From: Monosiga brevicollis MX1
Lineage: Eukaryota; Opisthokonta; Choanoflagellata; Craspedida; Salpingoecidae
NCBI RefSeq assembly: GCF_000002865.3
Contig: NW_001865057.1
Span: 217,342 to 281,341 of the forward strand
Direction: 5' to 3'
Length of the DNA: 64,000 bases
This document shows, piece after piece, positions 40,135 through 62,220 of the stretch (position 1 is its first letter; each line of letters opens with the position of its first letter). The translations under genes and the position numbers were made by a program. Below the pieces are notes generated by a model that saw nothing but the letters and a program-made list of their open reading frames with translations, did no database searches and was not told where the DNA came from.

Positions 40135-40781
40135 TCATGTCAGACTCTGTTGTAAACATGCGTTGAGAACGTCAGACAATTTGACAGGTTGGCAATCGAT
40201 GCACATGTAGCGTATTGGCACGCCGCGCGCTGGGACTAACCAAAAAGGGCAGCGGGAAGCGGATCCGAGGCAGCGAGATCCGAGGCGTTGTCTTGGTGCT
40301 TGTACGTTAGAGTATTCAGAGCCTGGGATGTGTAGGTTGTCCGGCACTTGCGAGACATGGGTTGCCCGCGTTGCTGCCTGCGATTGCCGGGGGGAGGGGA
40401 GATTGGCTCCAAAGCATCTGTGTCCGTTTTGCCTTGTTGTCGGTTTGTATTTTTTGTCGCTAATTTTGGACTTGATGACGCTGCTATTGGGCGACCTTCA
40501 GGCATCCGCCACGAGTTTCTGTCGCATTATTCAAAGTTGGTGTTGTCAACGCCTTTCAACCGCATTTTTTTTTTTTTGACGCTTGGACGCGTTCGACAAC
40601 AATCAGGCGGATTTATCCTCAGCACAGGCGTGGCGACGACGACATCTGTGTTTCTTTTTTCCTCTGACTTGGACGGCAGGGCCTCTTGGCATTTGGTTGC
40701 GTGCAGTGGAGAGCTGTGGGTTGCCTGGGCTTGGCTAGAAACCCACCGTCGTGCAAAGCGGCTCGTCAAAGACCAGTGACC

Positions 40782-41971
40782 ATGAGTTTTGACAACGATT
40801 ATGGTGCGTTGCCTTTGGAGTCAGCAGCAGGCATTGGTGTTGTCAAGTCGAACACCGGTGCCCAGTGCATGGTCAAATCCCTCTTTGTACTTTGTGCTTT
40901 CAACCAACTGAGATGTAGCTCTGTCATCTGCACACACTCATATGTACACCATGTTTCAGATTACCTTGTCAAGCTCTGTGCCGTTGGTGACAGCCAGGTT
41001 GGCAAGTCAAGCATCATTCAACGGTTTGCCAACGGCATCTTCCCAGAGTTTCATGGCCCCACCAGTACGATCACCATGTGCTGCACGGTCAACTGACCTC
41101 CTCTTTCGGTTTTCAGTCTGATTCCGACTCACCTCGCATCAATCCTTTTTTTTTTTTGGACCTTTTTTCCTCGTTTAGTTGGCGTCGACTTTTTCTTTCG
41201 AACGGTCGAGATGAAAGGAAAGCAGGTCAAAATTCAAGTGTGGGATACTGCTGGCCAAGGTTGGTTCTACAGGCTTCCTAGCCTGCCTGCTTGAGGCTTT
41301 GGCCTCAAACGGTCATGTGCTAACCCAAGGCTTCATCTCTCATCTCACGATATGGATTGCAATCTCTGGCATCTTCTCAGAGCGGTTTCAGAGCATTACC
41401 CAATCCTATTATCGTGGAGCGCACGGCATCATTTTTGTGTATGATCTGACAGATGTGGTATCAGCCCAAAGTTTGTCACGGTGCGTTGATTCTCCTTGAG
41501 CCACGGCTGTCCAACCCCCTGGCCCACCCTCGATGTACACTGACCGCGGCTTTTTGTTTCGAGACGCTTAGGTGGTATGAAGATGTCAAAAAGTCGGCGC
41601 GCTCCGATATCAAGTGCATTGTGGTAGGCAACAAGGCCGACATCAAAAAGTCGGACGATGCATTGGATATTGTACGTTTTTCAATTTGGCAATCTCGGCG
41701 CAAGTCGCTGGTCGCCTCTGTTGGACTTTCAAGCTCACCACGGGCGTTACCGCACGTCTTGCTGTAATCATTTTAGGCAACCGAGTTTGCATCGCGCCAT
41801 CGATTGGCTCACGTGGTCGTTAGCGCCAAAACTGCCGACAACGTAAGCAAGGCTTTTCTGAACCTTGCCGAGGACTGCCTAGGTGCAGAGACCGTCAATG
41901 CGGGCAAGGGTAATTCAAAGATTCCCGTGACTCTTGGCAAGCCTGTCAGCTCTGGCGGCGGCTGTTGCTAG
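40782..41971 (+). CDS. Rab-family small GTPase
   Basis: Membrane-traffic GTPase. Exons start at 40782 (MSFDNDY) and end TAG at 41971. The five nucleotide motifs are present: GDSQVGKSS (P-loop), GPTIGVDF (switch I, the Thr restored across an intron), WDTAGQERFQSIT (switch II, also across an intron), GNKADI and VSAK. RYYEDVKK-like and FVYDLTD segments and the IGVDF/WDTAGQERF pair mark it as Rab rather than Ras or Rho. The C-terminus GGGCC is a double-cysteine geranylgeranylation site. It resembles the Rab1/8/30 group but I cannot assign a subfamily. At least six exons, each junction in phase. All residues needed for GTP hydrolysis, including the switch II Gln, are intact. Confidence 0.93.
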
Positions 41972-42463
41972 TTCCTTGAAGTCCATCTGACGATTAGAAG
42001 GATGTCTGGCTTGTCGTGGCTTGGCGTAGGGCAGAGCCCGAAGCACATTTATCGCAGACGTGCATGTGTTCATGTGTTGTGTGAGTTTTCATCGATGTTT
42101 TCCTTCCTTCTTGGCTAGATTTGGCAGTTTTTTTTTTTTTTTTTTCCAATCGTATTCTGGTACTGGTTGTTCTCCTTTCCTTTCCTTTCGAGCGCCCTCT
42201 TTTGAAAAATTCAATTGTTTTTTGGCCCTACCTTTGTTGGTAAGAACCTGCACCTTCAGCAGCCCGGTCCTTCATAGCTGTGTTGTCTCTTCGAAACAAG
42301 TGTTTCCTTGCAACGGACGGACCCGCGGTTGTCGTGGCTTGACATTGCTCATGCGCAGAAAGACAGTGATCCGAATGCTAGACGGCATGTTGTATAAATT
42401 GGGTGCAGGCAAAGGCTCATGTTATGATTATTATAATATCAAATGCCAGATAGGATGGGTCAC
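41972..42463. other. intergenic between convergent genes
   Basis: 3' flank of the Rab gene and of the minus-strand orphan. It contains a T run at 42129-42146. I see no gene. Confidence 0.6.
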
Positions 42464-44246
42464 TCATGCCCTTCGCCCTCGTGATTGATCAAGGAGGTGC
42501 ATCGTCTCATAGGCTATCGTATCGTCGGATTTTGGGGGAAACATGACACCAAGTTCCTCGTCAGCCCACTCTTGTTCTTGGGGTGATGCCGCACAAAACT
42601 CTACAGGTTGATCTGAGGCTTCAGCCCGCTGCTCTCCAGTTTGGTCAACATGGGCCAAGATCTTCATCCGTTTGGGCTGAGGAACGCCTTCACTCCGTGG
42701 TGGATTGGAGACGCCTTCACTCCGTGGTAGGTTGGGGACGCCTTCACTTCGTGGCGGGTGGGGGACGCCTTCACTCCGTGGTGGATTGGAGACGCCTCCA
42801 CTCCGTGGTAGGTTGGGGACGCCTTCACTCCGTGGCGGGTTGGGGACAGGTGCCCACTCGCCGGTCCCTTGGTCCAACCGCTCAACCGTGAAGCGTAACC
42901 CACTCCGAATCAGCCGCAAGCCGTGCTTGTTGAGCTGACAGCTGACCACTTCCAGCGTGGCGTCAAAGGTATGGTCATTCGGATCGGCCGTGAACCGGTC
43001 GCTAATGTCCAGCATCCCTCGCAGGTGGAGTTTGATGTCTTTGGCATTGTCGTAGGCTACGAAGCATCCGAAACAACCATGAGCCTCGGCGAGCAGTCTC
43101 ACCCAATGACATCAACCCAACGGCACGCGCGCGCGAAAAAAAAAGAAAAAAAAAAAAAGCGCGCAATAAGGAACATCAATGAAGACTTGAGCATGCACAA
43201 CGGAAACAGAGCACGCGGGTGCGCATTGAGCGCAAGCAGCATGTTGGGGTCTGCTCACCGGCAATGGTGCGCCACTCGGGCAAGCTCAAGAACATGGATC
43301 GAAGATGCTGGCATAGCTACGCACACACAAACAGACACATACGCACATGTGTCAAGCACAATGGTCAGGGCACACAAAGAAGCATTAGACAAGACTTGAG
43401 AAGGAAGCAGTCAACCCAAACAAAAAAGGCCAGCTCCTGATCACGACTTGCTACCCATATCTTCACTCCCCATCGCTTCCATCGCACGCGCCGAGCGGGA
43501 GTGGGAGATGTTGGCTGTTTCCACCTTCCTCGCCATCAACCTGTCTGTGCTCCATCTCTGCTGTTGCCTCTTTCTCTGCTCCACTTGTTGGCCCTGTTCT
43601 CCTGTTGCCTTATTGTTTTGCCCTCCCCGCTCCCTGGATCTTCACTCTGTGAGCCGCCTTTGCCAAGCACGACGCTTCTATCAAGCTCTTGGTCCTTGCG
43701 CAAATAGGCTGAAGGAAGAACAGCAGCTCACACCCACACCGGCGAGACGTACCGCTACAGTGTTGCATTCGCACTCATTGCTGGCGGCGGATTGACATGG
43801 ACACGGTTGGGCTCCGCTTGCCAAGCGACCGAGGCAGGTGAGAAAGTCACGCCACTCACGGCGCAAGTTGCGGCTGACGCGCTCACGACCATCATGTCGA
43901 CCCTCGATGTTGCTGGCCTTGAGGTAAATGGTTGAGCTGGCTGGCCGAGGCGCATCGAATGTGGTCGGAAAGAGGCTGTAGGAGGGGGATGGAATGGTTT
44001 CGATAAAGCTGCGTGCGGGACCGGTGCGCAACTTCAGGCGACGCGGAGCCCCTGTTCCCGGATCTGCAGAGCCGGACCGGGGCAAAGGCCACAACGTGGT
44101 CAAAGAGATGCTGACAGATCGATTTGGTACCGGTGCAGGCATGTGAGAGGGGGCGCACACTCACTGTATCCGATGGAGATGAGGGCAAGGGTGAGAAGGG
44201 CATTTTGCTCTTGCGTCGACACATCGTGCAACGATGCCGTCTCCAT
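42464..44246 (-). CDS. unrecognised protein with coding 27-bp repeats
   Basis: I do not recognise the family. Start METASLHDVSTQEQNALLTLALISIGY (44246) is followed by a GTGAGT donor. The next exon reads RRLKLRTGPARSFIETIPSP, SSTIYLKASNIEGRHDGRER and LRREWRDFLTCLGRL. A short exon near 43305-43255 (SMFLSLPEWRTIA) joins to the last exon: CFGCFVAYDNAKDIKLHLRG, LDISDRFTADPNDHTFDATL and GLRLIRSGLRFTVERLD. Then come six nonapeptide repeats and an acidic tail ending QSRGRRA. The well-formed segments look globular. Exon joins are tentative. It is transcribed divergently from the KDM5-like gene. Confidence 0.5.
42684..42845 (-). repeat. coding minisatellite, six units of 27 bp
   Basis: Six direct 27-bp units, each coding for a nonapeptide of the form VPNPPRSEG with variants (NL for NP, GG for EG, S for P). 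All units keep the frame. Unit differences alternate (NP, NL, NP, HP, NL, NP), which suggests a doubling of a two- or three-unit block. Confidence 0.93.
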
Positions 44247-44996
44247 GTTCGCGGTGATCAAAGTCCACAGAAGATTGGTGCTTGGACGAACCAATACGGG
44301 CCCAGCACACTTTCACAGTGGCTAACAAAGACCCAGGACTGCCGCCATGGGCGGTCTTCGACCCACGAAACCGCGCTGAAAGACGAGCTTACGCCACGCA
44401 TCCAAGACCAGGCGTCCGTCCGTCCGTCCGTGCGTGCCGTGATTCGCCGAGTCGTTTGACCGTTGTCTTTTTTTTGAGGAGCGAAAACAAAAGGTTCAAA
44501 GAAGATTTTTTATTTTGTTTTTGCTGTTATGAGCTTGTTACACCTTAGTACACCTTGCAGCTCGTGCATCCGGTGAGTGTGGGCGGTTGAAGGTAATTTG
44601 TGTGGGAATGGCTGGTGTGTGTGTGGAGCCGCTTGCCACCACGTTGCCCACATGAAAATCGAAAACGCTCTCGAGTTGCTCTTGTTGTCGTTGGTGTCAA
44701 GGTTAACGGTGCGTGTGAAAGCCGCCTTCAGGAAGAAGTTGTAGCTTTCAGTAAGGTTCGTGACTTGAAATATTTCGCTTACTTTTGGTCGTGGCTGAGG
44801 TTCCCTCGTTTTTATAACAACAACGCCTAATCTTAACTATTTCGCTCACGCTCTCTTAATTTCAATCTGTCTCTCTTAATTTCAATCTGTCTCAATCTCT
44901 CTCTCGGTCTCTGACTCTCTCTCTCTGAGTGCGTGCGCGCTCGATGAATGGCGCATGAAAGGGTAGGGGATCCAAGCATTTGATGACGCCGATGGG

Positions 44997-48944
<3,948 letters not shown>

Positions 48945-49136
48945 GCTTGACCCGAGTCAACGACCCTCCCTACGTAATGATGCTTGCCATCTCCAACGCG
49001 TCTGTGACGTGGTGCCCTCAACCATAATGTATTTGACCCTGTGCCCACATTGTAAGACAAAATTAACCTTGTTGTTGCAAAAGCTTGTTTGTAAGAATTT
49101 TTCTTCCTCTTGTGTAACTCGCAAAGAGGGCGATTG

Positions 49137-50194
49137 ATGAGTGGGATGGCAGCCAACATGGCCTCAGAAAGCGCATCGGACCACTTGCGATGCAGCATCT
49201 GCCTGGTATGTGGCGCATGGACTGAAGAGGTCAAGGATGTGGCGGTCAATGCGCTCTGCGGGAGAAGGGGAAAAACAGCAAGACTGCTCGCTCACAAACT
49301 CCTTCGGGGCTGGTGAAATCGCAAATAGGATACCTTGGCAGCCGCTTGCGAGACGGACTGCGGGCACGCTTTCTGTGGCAAGTAGCTTTGCCACTTTGCT
49401 TTAACCTCTTCAACTCTGCGGGAAAGTGTCACCTGGGGACGCTGACGACACAGGCACATTCTTCGGCGTGCGTAGGAACCTGCATCCTGGAGCTGCTGGA
49501 GCGGCGACAGCGGTGTCCCACCTGCCGTTCTGAGATCCACAGCGCCCATCCCTCTTTTACCTTACGTGGTCTGGCACACGAGCAGCGCTTGCGTGAAGAT
49601 TTGCCCGTGCCAAGCAGTGAGGAGATTCAAGCCATAGATCGCCAGCTGCTGCAGCAGCGTGAGCAGGCGCTGGTGAGTTGGAAGTGTGCCGCACGAGCAT
49701 GTTCTGAGCTAATCAACGGGCTTCCTTGAGCTTGCTCGCCGTGGTGCTGGCTGATTCGTTTTCGTCTGTGTTTTGAACCCTATCTCGCTGGATCCTGCCA
49801 GAGCATGCAGCGGCAACTTCGTGGCTGGCTACAGTGGCTCAAGAACGACGACAAGGGCCGAATTCTGACCGGAGTCCTCTGCGGTGGGTAGTAACGAGTG
49901 AATGAAACATTGCTGGTTAAACTCGGTGATCAAACAGGGTGATTCCGACGTGATGAGGGCGGGGGATTCGCAAAGAGTTGAGGCTTGCCCGATCTTGACT
50001 GGCGAGGAAGCAGGAGACCCATGCTTCACGCCTTTTGTGGCGCGCAGCTCACTCAATTTGCGACGGTGATGTGGCCTGTTGTAGGATACGTATTGATTGG
50101 GATTGATCATAACGACCTGTCCCTGTTTGACATGGTAGTTGTACTGGCTGCCACCATTTGCATGCTGAGTCACGCCTTTCCCATTACGACTTGA
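49137..50194 (+). CDS. RING-finger E3 ligase, probably membrane-anchored
   Basis: Predicted ubiquitin ligase. Exons 49137-49205, 49329-49377, 49476-49672 and 49802-49883 give MSGMAANMASESASDHLRCSICL, then DTLAAACETDCGHAFCG, TCILELLERRQRCPTCRSEI: a complete C3HC4 RING with normal spacing. Then HEQRLREDLPVPSSEEIQAIDRQLLQ and MQRQLRGWLQWLKNDDKG follow. The intron after exon 2 starts with GC, not GT. A last exon ending at 50194 has two hydrophobic segments (VMWPVVGYVLIGI and FDMVVVLAATICML), like the membrane part of RNF170-type proteins, but its join is uncertain. RING first, short linker, then two membrane helices suggests an ER or endomembrane E3; this is inference. Confidence 0.8.
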
Positions 50195-50370
50195 CGCGCG
50201 TGAGTCGGCGGTACAAGGCAAGAAGTGCAAGAGAGGTGATCTGGACCTTTGGGATTTGAAATTTGAAGACTGGGATGTGGGCGCTGTGCGTCAATTAAAA
50301 ATGTCTGTTACATGTAGTCATCACTCTTTCACACAACTACTCTTCTTGTTGTTGATGGCCTGGCAACGAT

Positions 50371-50396
50371 CGACACGATCATGCTTGATCGTGTCG
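50371..50396. other. perfect 11-bp inverted repeat with 4-nt loop
   Basis: CGACACGATCA, loop TGCT, then TGATCGTGTCG. It lies between the convergent RING and FOR20 genes, 24 bases past the FOR20 stop codon, so its transcript would form a strong hairpin in that 3' UTR. It could act in 3'-end formation, mRNA stability or protein binding. Confidence 0.85.
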
Positions 50397-50419
50397 TGCT
50401 CTTTGAACAAAAAAAACCT

Positions 50420-51214
50420 TTAAGCTCGATGCTGGGTCCCGGCCGTAGTTGGGCCTGAGGACAATACCGGCAAGCTGCCAGCACGCAACTGCGCAACCAA
50501 GACGGCTAGAAGGGGCCTAAAGGTGCAGGTCAGCACACAGCAGATGAGCTGCGAAGCGAAGTGAAGACAATTGGAAAAAAGAAAAAAAAATGGGGAGCTG
50601 TGTGTGTGGAGGAACGGCGGCCAGAACAAACAGCTGCTTGGTCAATCCATGGTCATCAAGTTTGAGCTCATCGGCCACGAAATCTCGCGGCAAGCGCTCC
50701 GCGGGCTGCCCGCTTTCTGTACCGGGAATTGGCACCCAGTGGCACCACTGGGTCAGACTGCCGGCCAAGAGACCAGAGATGGGACGGTATACTAGGTGAA
50801 ACGGCGCAAGCCAGCGACAGGGACACGAACCAGCGACAAGGACACGCTCGGCGTTCTCGTAGCCTTGGTACACCAGGTATTCACGAATAAGCTCGTTGAT
50901 GAGTAGCACGTTGCCATCAATGTCGGGTTTTCGTCGTGGCGTCTGCGACAGGTACAAAAGTCATGCAGCCAAGTGTAAGCTGGGTCTATGCATCGATGCT
51001 CGCAAGGAGCTGGACCAACCTCTCGATCAAGGACACGCAGGACTTGCTCACGTAACTGGGCCAGGACAGCATCCTCGGCACCTGATTCTTGGAGCTTTCG
51101 GCGCATCTCTACATCCCCTCAAGCAGCATGAGGACACGGCGGGGAGTGCAAGTCGAACGCAAATCGACACACCTTGGACCATGCGTGCATCAGCGCCTTC
51201 ACTTTGCCCGCCAT
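50420..51214 (-). CDS. FOPNL: centriole/basal-body protein FOR20 (FOPNL/CEP20)
   Basis: Small LisH protein of centriolar satellites and basal bodies, needed for cilium assembly. Exons 51214-51173, 51106-51020, 50942-50831, 50716-50632 and 50516-50420 close exactly to 140 residues. The start MAGKVKALMHAWSK aligns with the FOR20 start. LRVLDRE is followed by VLLINELIREYLVYQGYENA (the LisH motif, nearly identical to the animal sequence), then across an intron LVAESGQPAERLPRDFVADEL, and finally KQLPLLAVLVAQLRAG, which matches the PLLYGILAHFLRG end of the family. It is shorter than human FOR20 (174), lacking the charged tail. Presence of this gene fits a flagellated cell. Confidence 0.92.
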
Positions 51215-52274
51215 GCTTGTTAGCTGCCATCCTGTCTGGTTGTGCTGATAGTCTTCTAATCCGGCCAATCGCCCAAGGCCCACGCCCGACAGCGTCCGGC
51301 AGTGTCCGGCAGTGTTTTCCTGCTTCCGTTCTGAGCACAATCCCACACACACACACACACTCACACACAAATCAGCCTCAAATGTCAGACTCCTTAACCC
51401 CCTCAAAAAAACTTTTTAATATCCGAGGAGAGCAGAGAGAGAGAGAGAGAGAGAGAGATCTTGGATTTGGGAAAAAGAGTCACTGGTTGAGCTAAATGTG
51501 TGTGTGTATGTGTGTCGACAAATTTTTTTTTTTCCTGTTTCTCTCTCTCAACTCGAACTGCTGCTTCCCGCTCGAGCTGGTTGTGCGTGCGTGCGTGCTA
51601 GGTGCTAGGGGGTTCGTGCTGCATGCAACGAGCTGTATTGAGGGTGTGCGTGCGTGTGTGTGGGACTGAGTGAGTGATTCAGTTGGGCCTTGTGTGTGAG
51701 CGGACGAGGCGCGTCGGGCTGCCAAAGGATTTGCGCCACGCAAGACAGGCGAGGGATAGTTGCGGATCGTGCCTTGGCCCACTGTCGAAAGATCGACGGG
51801 GACCCTGCTCTGGTCTGGTTGGCATCTCAAGACCAAGCGCATCAGCTCGTTGGCCGGAAAAATTCAAAGCAATTGTCTTGGTATGCCCTTGCATCCTTTC
51901 CATCGCTGCTTGGACTTTGTGGGATCGCCGTATGCAATTGTGCCAAAGCTTGCTGTGGCGCGGCCTGAGTGCGCGCTCATCAATGTAAACTCCTTCCTCA
52001 TACAGCCTCACTCCCAGTCGTGCTAGTCTAGCGAGCGGAGAAGCAGGCGGTGGCGAGCAACATGAGCCTCGGCCCTGCGCATCGTGATGCTTGAAGCCGT
52101 GTGCCGCGCGCTGATTTAGATGAGCACCGTCGCGGCGCTGTGCGGGCCTCATCTGACTCAAGACCCCCAAAGTTTACGCGGAGGTTTTCATCCATCTGAT
52201 CCACCAGCCTGCTGACCTCCTTCCTCTCCCTACCCCGCCCAGCGCACTCCACCCTGCTGCATTATGATGCTGAA
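51215..52274. other. intergenic, divergent promoter region
   Basis: Between FOR20 (-) and the RhoGAP gene (+), which are transcribed away from each other. It holds a short GA run (51434-51458), TG-rich stretches (51496-51518, 51640-51662) and T runs. Open frames at 51679-52252 on both strands show no protein-like features. Confidence 0.55.
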
Positions 52275-58717
<6,443 letters not shown>

Positions 58718-60028
58718 CCAGTCAGCTGGGTCATTGTGCTGTCTGCTTTGGCCGGGTCTTGGCCGGGTCTTGGCCGTTCTCTCTGTGGTCGGCGCTCTTG
58801 GCATCAGCTTAATCATCCTTATTCTCATGCGCCATCGCATCATTAGCACTAGTGCACTTCACCACAACATTTGTGTGTTTATTGAAATTTAAGCTTGCTT
58901 TGAATTGGCAATTAGCAACAGGGCCCTGCTTAAACCCGTTGGCTTCTCCATCCATTCCTCTTCCTTCAGTGTGCACGAGCATGGTGTGCGAGTGGTGGGA
59001 GGAACGTCGTCGGTTGACCCTTCGTGATGTTGGTATTGTGGGTGATGACGACGGGCTTGCGCCATTTCCACATGCAAGTTGGTGCAAAACCAAGACACAA
59101 AAAAGGCGGGCGAGAGGTCATCTCGCGGTAATCTCGTGTCTCTTTTCTGATGACGCGACATCGGGTGGGTCAGGCCAGACCAGAATGACTGCCAAGCGCT
59201 GCTATGCAGACTTGCTCCGTCTTCCTGCCTTGAGCTTTTGACGCTGGCTCTGGTGTCCTGCTCTGTCTTTATCTTTGACTTGACTCTGAGGCATGGGAAT
59301 GAAGTGTCGAGGCAGAATCGTTCAACTTGGTTCGCCAAGAGGAGGCCGGAATTGTGGTGCGGAGCTCAACCCGACATGGAGCTGATGCTCTCCCTGGCCC
59401 CATTCTGCCACAACACTCAAACAATTGAGCGGACACTCGATGTCGAGGTTTTGTCCGCCAGCCAGGGCTGAGAACATACCAATAAGGCATAAGCGTTTAG
59501 GGCTGGCACCACCTCGGATCAATTCCTGGGCATAAGATATGTGACAGATTGATTGGTATGTGGGGTGCGGGCTGCTCTTCACCTCTCGCCAGCTACTGCT
59601 CGGATGATCAGTGTGCTGCTTGGATCACTGCTGCGCGGACACAAGCATGCAGGCCTCACGCCACTCGCACTCAGACAGCACAGAGCGTGCATGGCCGGTC
59701 CAAGTCATCCAAGTGGGGGTTGCGGTATGTCCGATGATGAAGTGCGCGAGGCGGAAAGGACAGAGGGCGCGAAGGAAGGCACCGCACCCTCGTCGAGGAC
59801 TCCCCGCGTGCAAGCAGATGGATGGATCAAACATGAGATTGGCGCTATGTCGCTCGCGCTCTAAATTTTTCTGCATTTTCCATCCGAGCCTCTCCCTTCA
59901 ACTTGCCCCCTTGCCACCTGGACTGTCACCAAGTCCAAGCACTACTGCATCCATCACCCATCCTCTGCCTCTGCCTGTTCTTGTGGGGGATCTATTCTCT
60001 GGCTGCGTCGCCAGCGCGCCCCGGAAAC
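58718..60028. other. intergenic
   Basis: 3' flank of the RhoGAP gene and upstream region of the secreted L-domain gene. It has a small GGCCGGGTCTT direct repeat (58752-58777). No supported gene; short frames near 59240-59870 lack splice or motif support. Confidence 0.55.
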
Positions 60029-62220
60029 ATGGTGGCCAACAACATGCTTGCCATCATGCTGGCCGTTGCGCTCATTAGCACGAGCGCGTTTGCGGCTCCC
60101 TTGTCGACAGGTAAGCGCCATCAGCTTCAACTGCTTCAACTGCTCGCCCCGACCATTCCTGGAGCCAAAGAGCCAAGATGCAATCGGTCGCCCTACTTCC
60201 TGATGATCGATTGTGCTCATGGCAACCCTGACTAATTACTGCTCTTCCCTCGCTGTGATGACTTGCAGTGCATCGCCGTGAAGCAACCGCCGATGCTTTG
60301 GCCGACTTGTTGTCTGAGCTAATTGCGCAGGAGGTGACTGCACAACTCGCCAACATCGCCAACGTAACCTCTATTCAGAACCTGATGGCCAAGGACAGCG
60401 CCCTCGAGCAAGCCGATATGAGCCTAGAGGCAGCCATTGAAGACGAAACCCAGCGTGCGCTTGCGGCGGAGGCTGAGCTTCGCAATCAAGCTTCCAACGA
60501 GCTCAACTGCATGCGCGGTGCGTCCGAATACTTGCCTGAGCCCTTTTGCAACTGCGAGCCAGACTATTCGGGTCAACTCTGCGACACCTGGGTTGGGGGC
60601 GTGCTTACCACGCTCACCGACGTGGACAACGCCATCATCGCCATGGCTGGCATGCCCAAGATTGGTGCGCTCAGTGTGCCCCCACACTTGGCTACCCCAG
60701 AGCTGCGTGCGGCCCTTGGGGAGATGCCCCGCTCAATCGTCAACTTGACCATGGACTGCTCGGCCTTCCCTGAATGCGCAAGCCAGATGGACCTCAGCTG
60801 GAATGTGCCCCATGAGTTTGCGGGATGGTCCATCACCGGATCGCTTTGGCTGGACGGCACCGCCTTTACGGGCCTGAGCACCATGACTCTCGACTCGCTC
60901 CAGCGGGTTGCCGTTCTCAACGCGCTGCAGCCGCTTGACCTCAATCTCAATGCCGCCAACTCGCTGCATACCATTTACCTCAGCAATACAACTTTGATGA
61001 GCTTTATGGCCCCCTCTCATGGCGTCCAGTCCATGAGCTCGCTTATCCTCGAGCACTTGCCCGGTCTGATGGAGATTACGGGCCTCAGTGATGTCAGTGA
61101 ATTGGCGCAATTGCAGCTGATCGATCTGCCGGACTTGACCTTCTTCTCTGCCATGCCAAGCCTGTCAACCGTCAGCTCTTCGTTGGTCCTCAACGATCTC
61201 CCGTTTTTGGGCGGCATGTATGCGCATCCCTCAACAATTGCGCAGCTGGATATTGCCAACTGCCATGCGCTGAGTGACATGGCAATTGATGCCCAGTTCT
61301 TCGCTGGGCAGGCCACCGTGACTTTGGGCGACATCTGTTGGACGGGCAGTGAACTGCAGCGCACGCCAGACTACAACCTTGACCGCCTTCTGACCCAAGA
61401 ACAGCTGATCCGAAACACCTTCCCGCAACCGGCCAGCATCCAAGCGTGCAACTGCAGTGGCACTGACTTTGGCCAACCTCTTTGCAACGAGTACCAGCTG
61501 GACCTCGTGTGCAGCTCCCCCGCAGACCATGCAACGTTGGTACAGCTCGCACCGCACATCCAGAGCTTTGTCGGCACTGCCCGCCTGCATTTTGCCGAGG
61601 GCTGTGAGGCTGACTTCTCACTGCTGTCGACCTTTTCGAGTCTGCGCGTGTTGGGTACGCTGGAGATTGATGGCCCCCAGGCCTTTGATGAGACGGAACT
61701 GAACAACTTTTTGCATCCGATTCAAGCCATTCACTCCTTGATCCTGCGCAACGTGGATTATTCGCTGCTCAACTTCCCCAATCTCAACGCCTTGCTCAAC
61801 ATTGAGATTGTAAACGCCACGCATCTCGTACATCTCGAAATGCCCAACTTGTTCCAGGCCTACTCGAGCTACGACCAGATGCTACAGGAGGCCGTTGTAT
61901 CCGCATTCAAAGTGACGGATGCGCCCAACTTTTTGGGTCTGCTCGGCCCCATGGTGCCCCCCTTTGTCTACGATCAACTCTGGTTGACAAACACTGATGC
62001 CTTTGACAATTTGCTCCAGTTTAACATTTCATACACCTATGACATCAGGTTTGACAACACGGGCCTGGTCGATCTGGTCGGTGTGCGCGCCATCTTGCCC
62101 CCGTCCACACTCGTCGTCAAGAACAATGCTCTTCTGACGGACTGGAACGGATATTATCCCGTCCTGAACGGCAGCGCGTACATCGACATTGACAACAACG
62201 CCGCGCCCTCGCCCATCTAA
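60029..62220 (+). CDS. secreted protein with L-domain-like repeats and EGF-like motifs
   Basis: Exons 60029-60110 and 60269-62220 close to about 677 residues. The start MVANNMLAIMLAVALISTSA is a signal peptide ending near FAAPLST. Residues 30-110 are helical (ADALADLLSELIAQEVTAQL, EDETQRALAAEAELRNQA). A Cys cluster FCNCEPDYSGQLCD looks like the second half of an EGF repeat, and a second one, ACNCSGTDFGQPLCNEY, occurs near residue 420. After each comes a block of irregular leucine-rich strands, for example VNLTMDCSAFPECAS, SLHTIYLSNTTLMSF, SSLILEHLPGLMEITGLSDV, GTLEIDGPQAFDE and HSLILRNVDYSLLNF. These are typical of receptor L-domains (EGF/insulin receptor type beta-helix) and related right-handed solenoids. 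No transmembrane segment or GPI-like tail is present, so it should be secreted. No catalytic role is implied. Confidence 0.78.
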
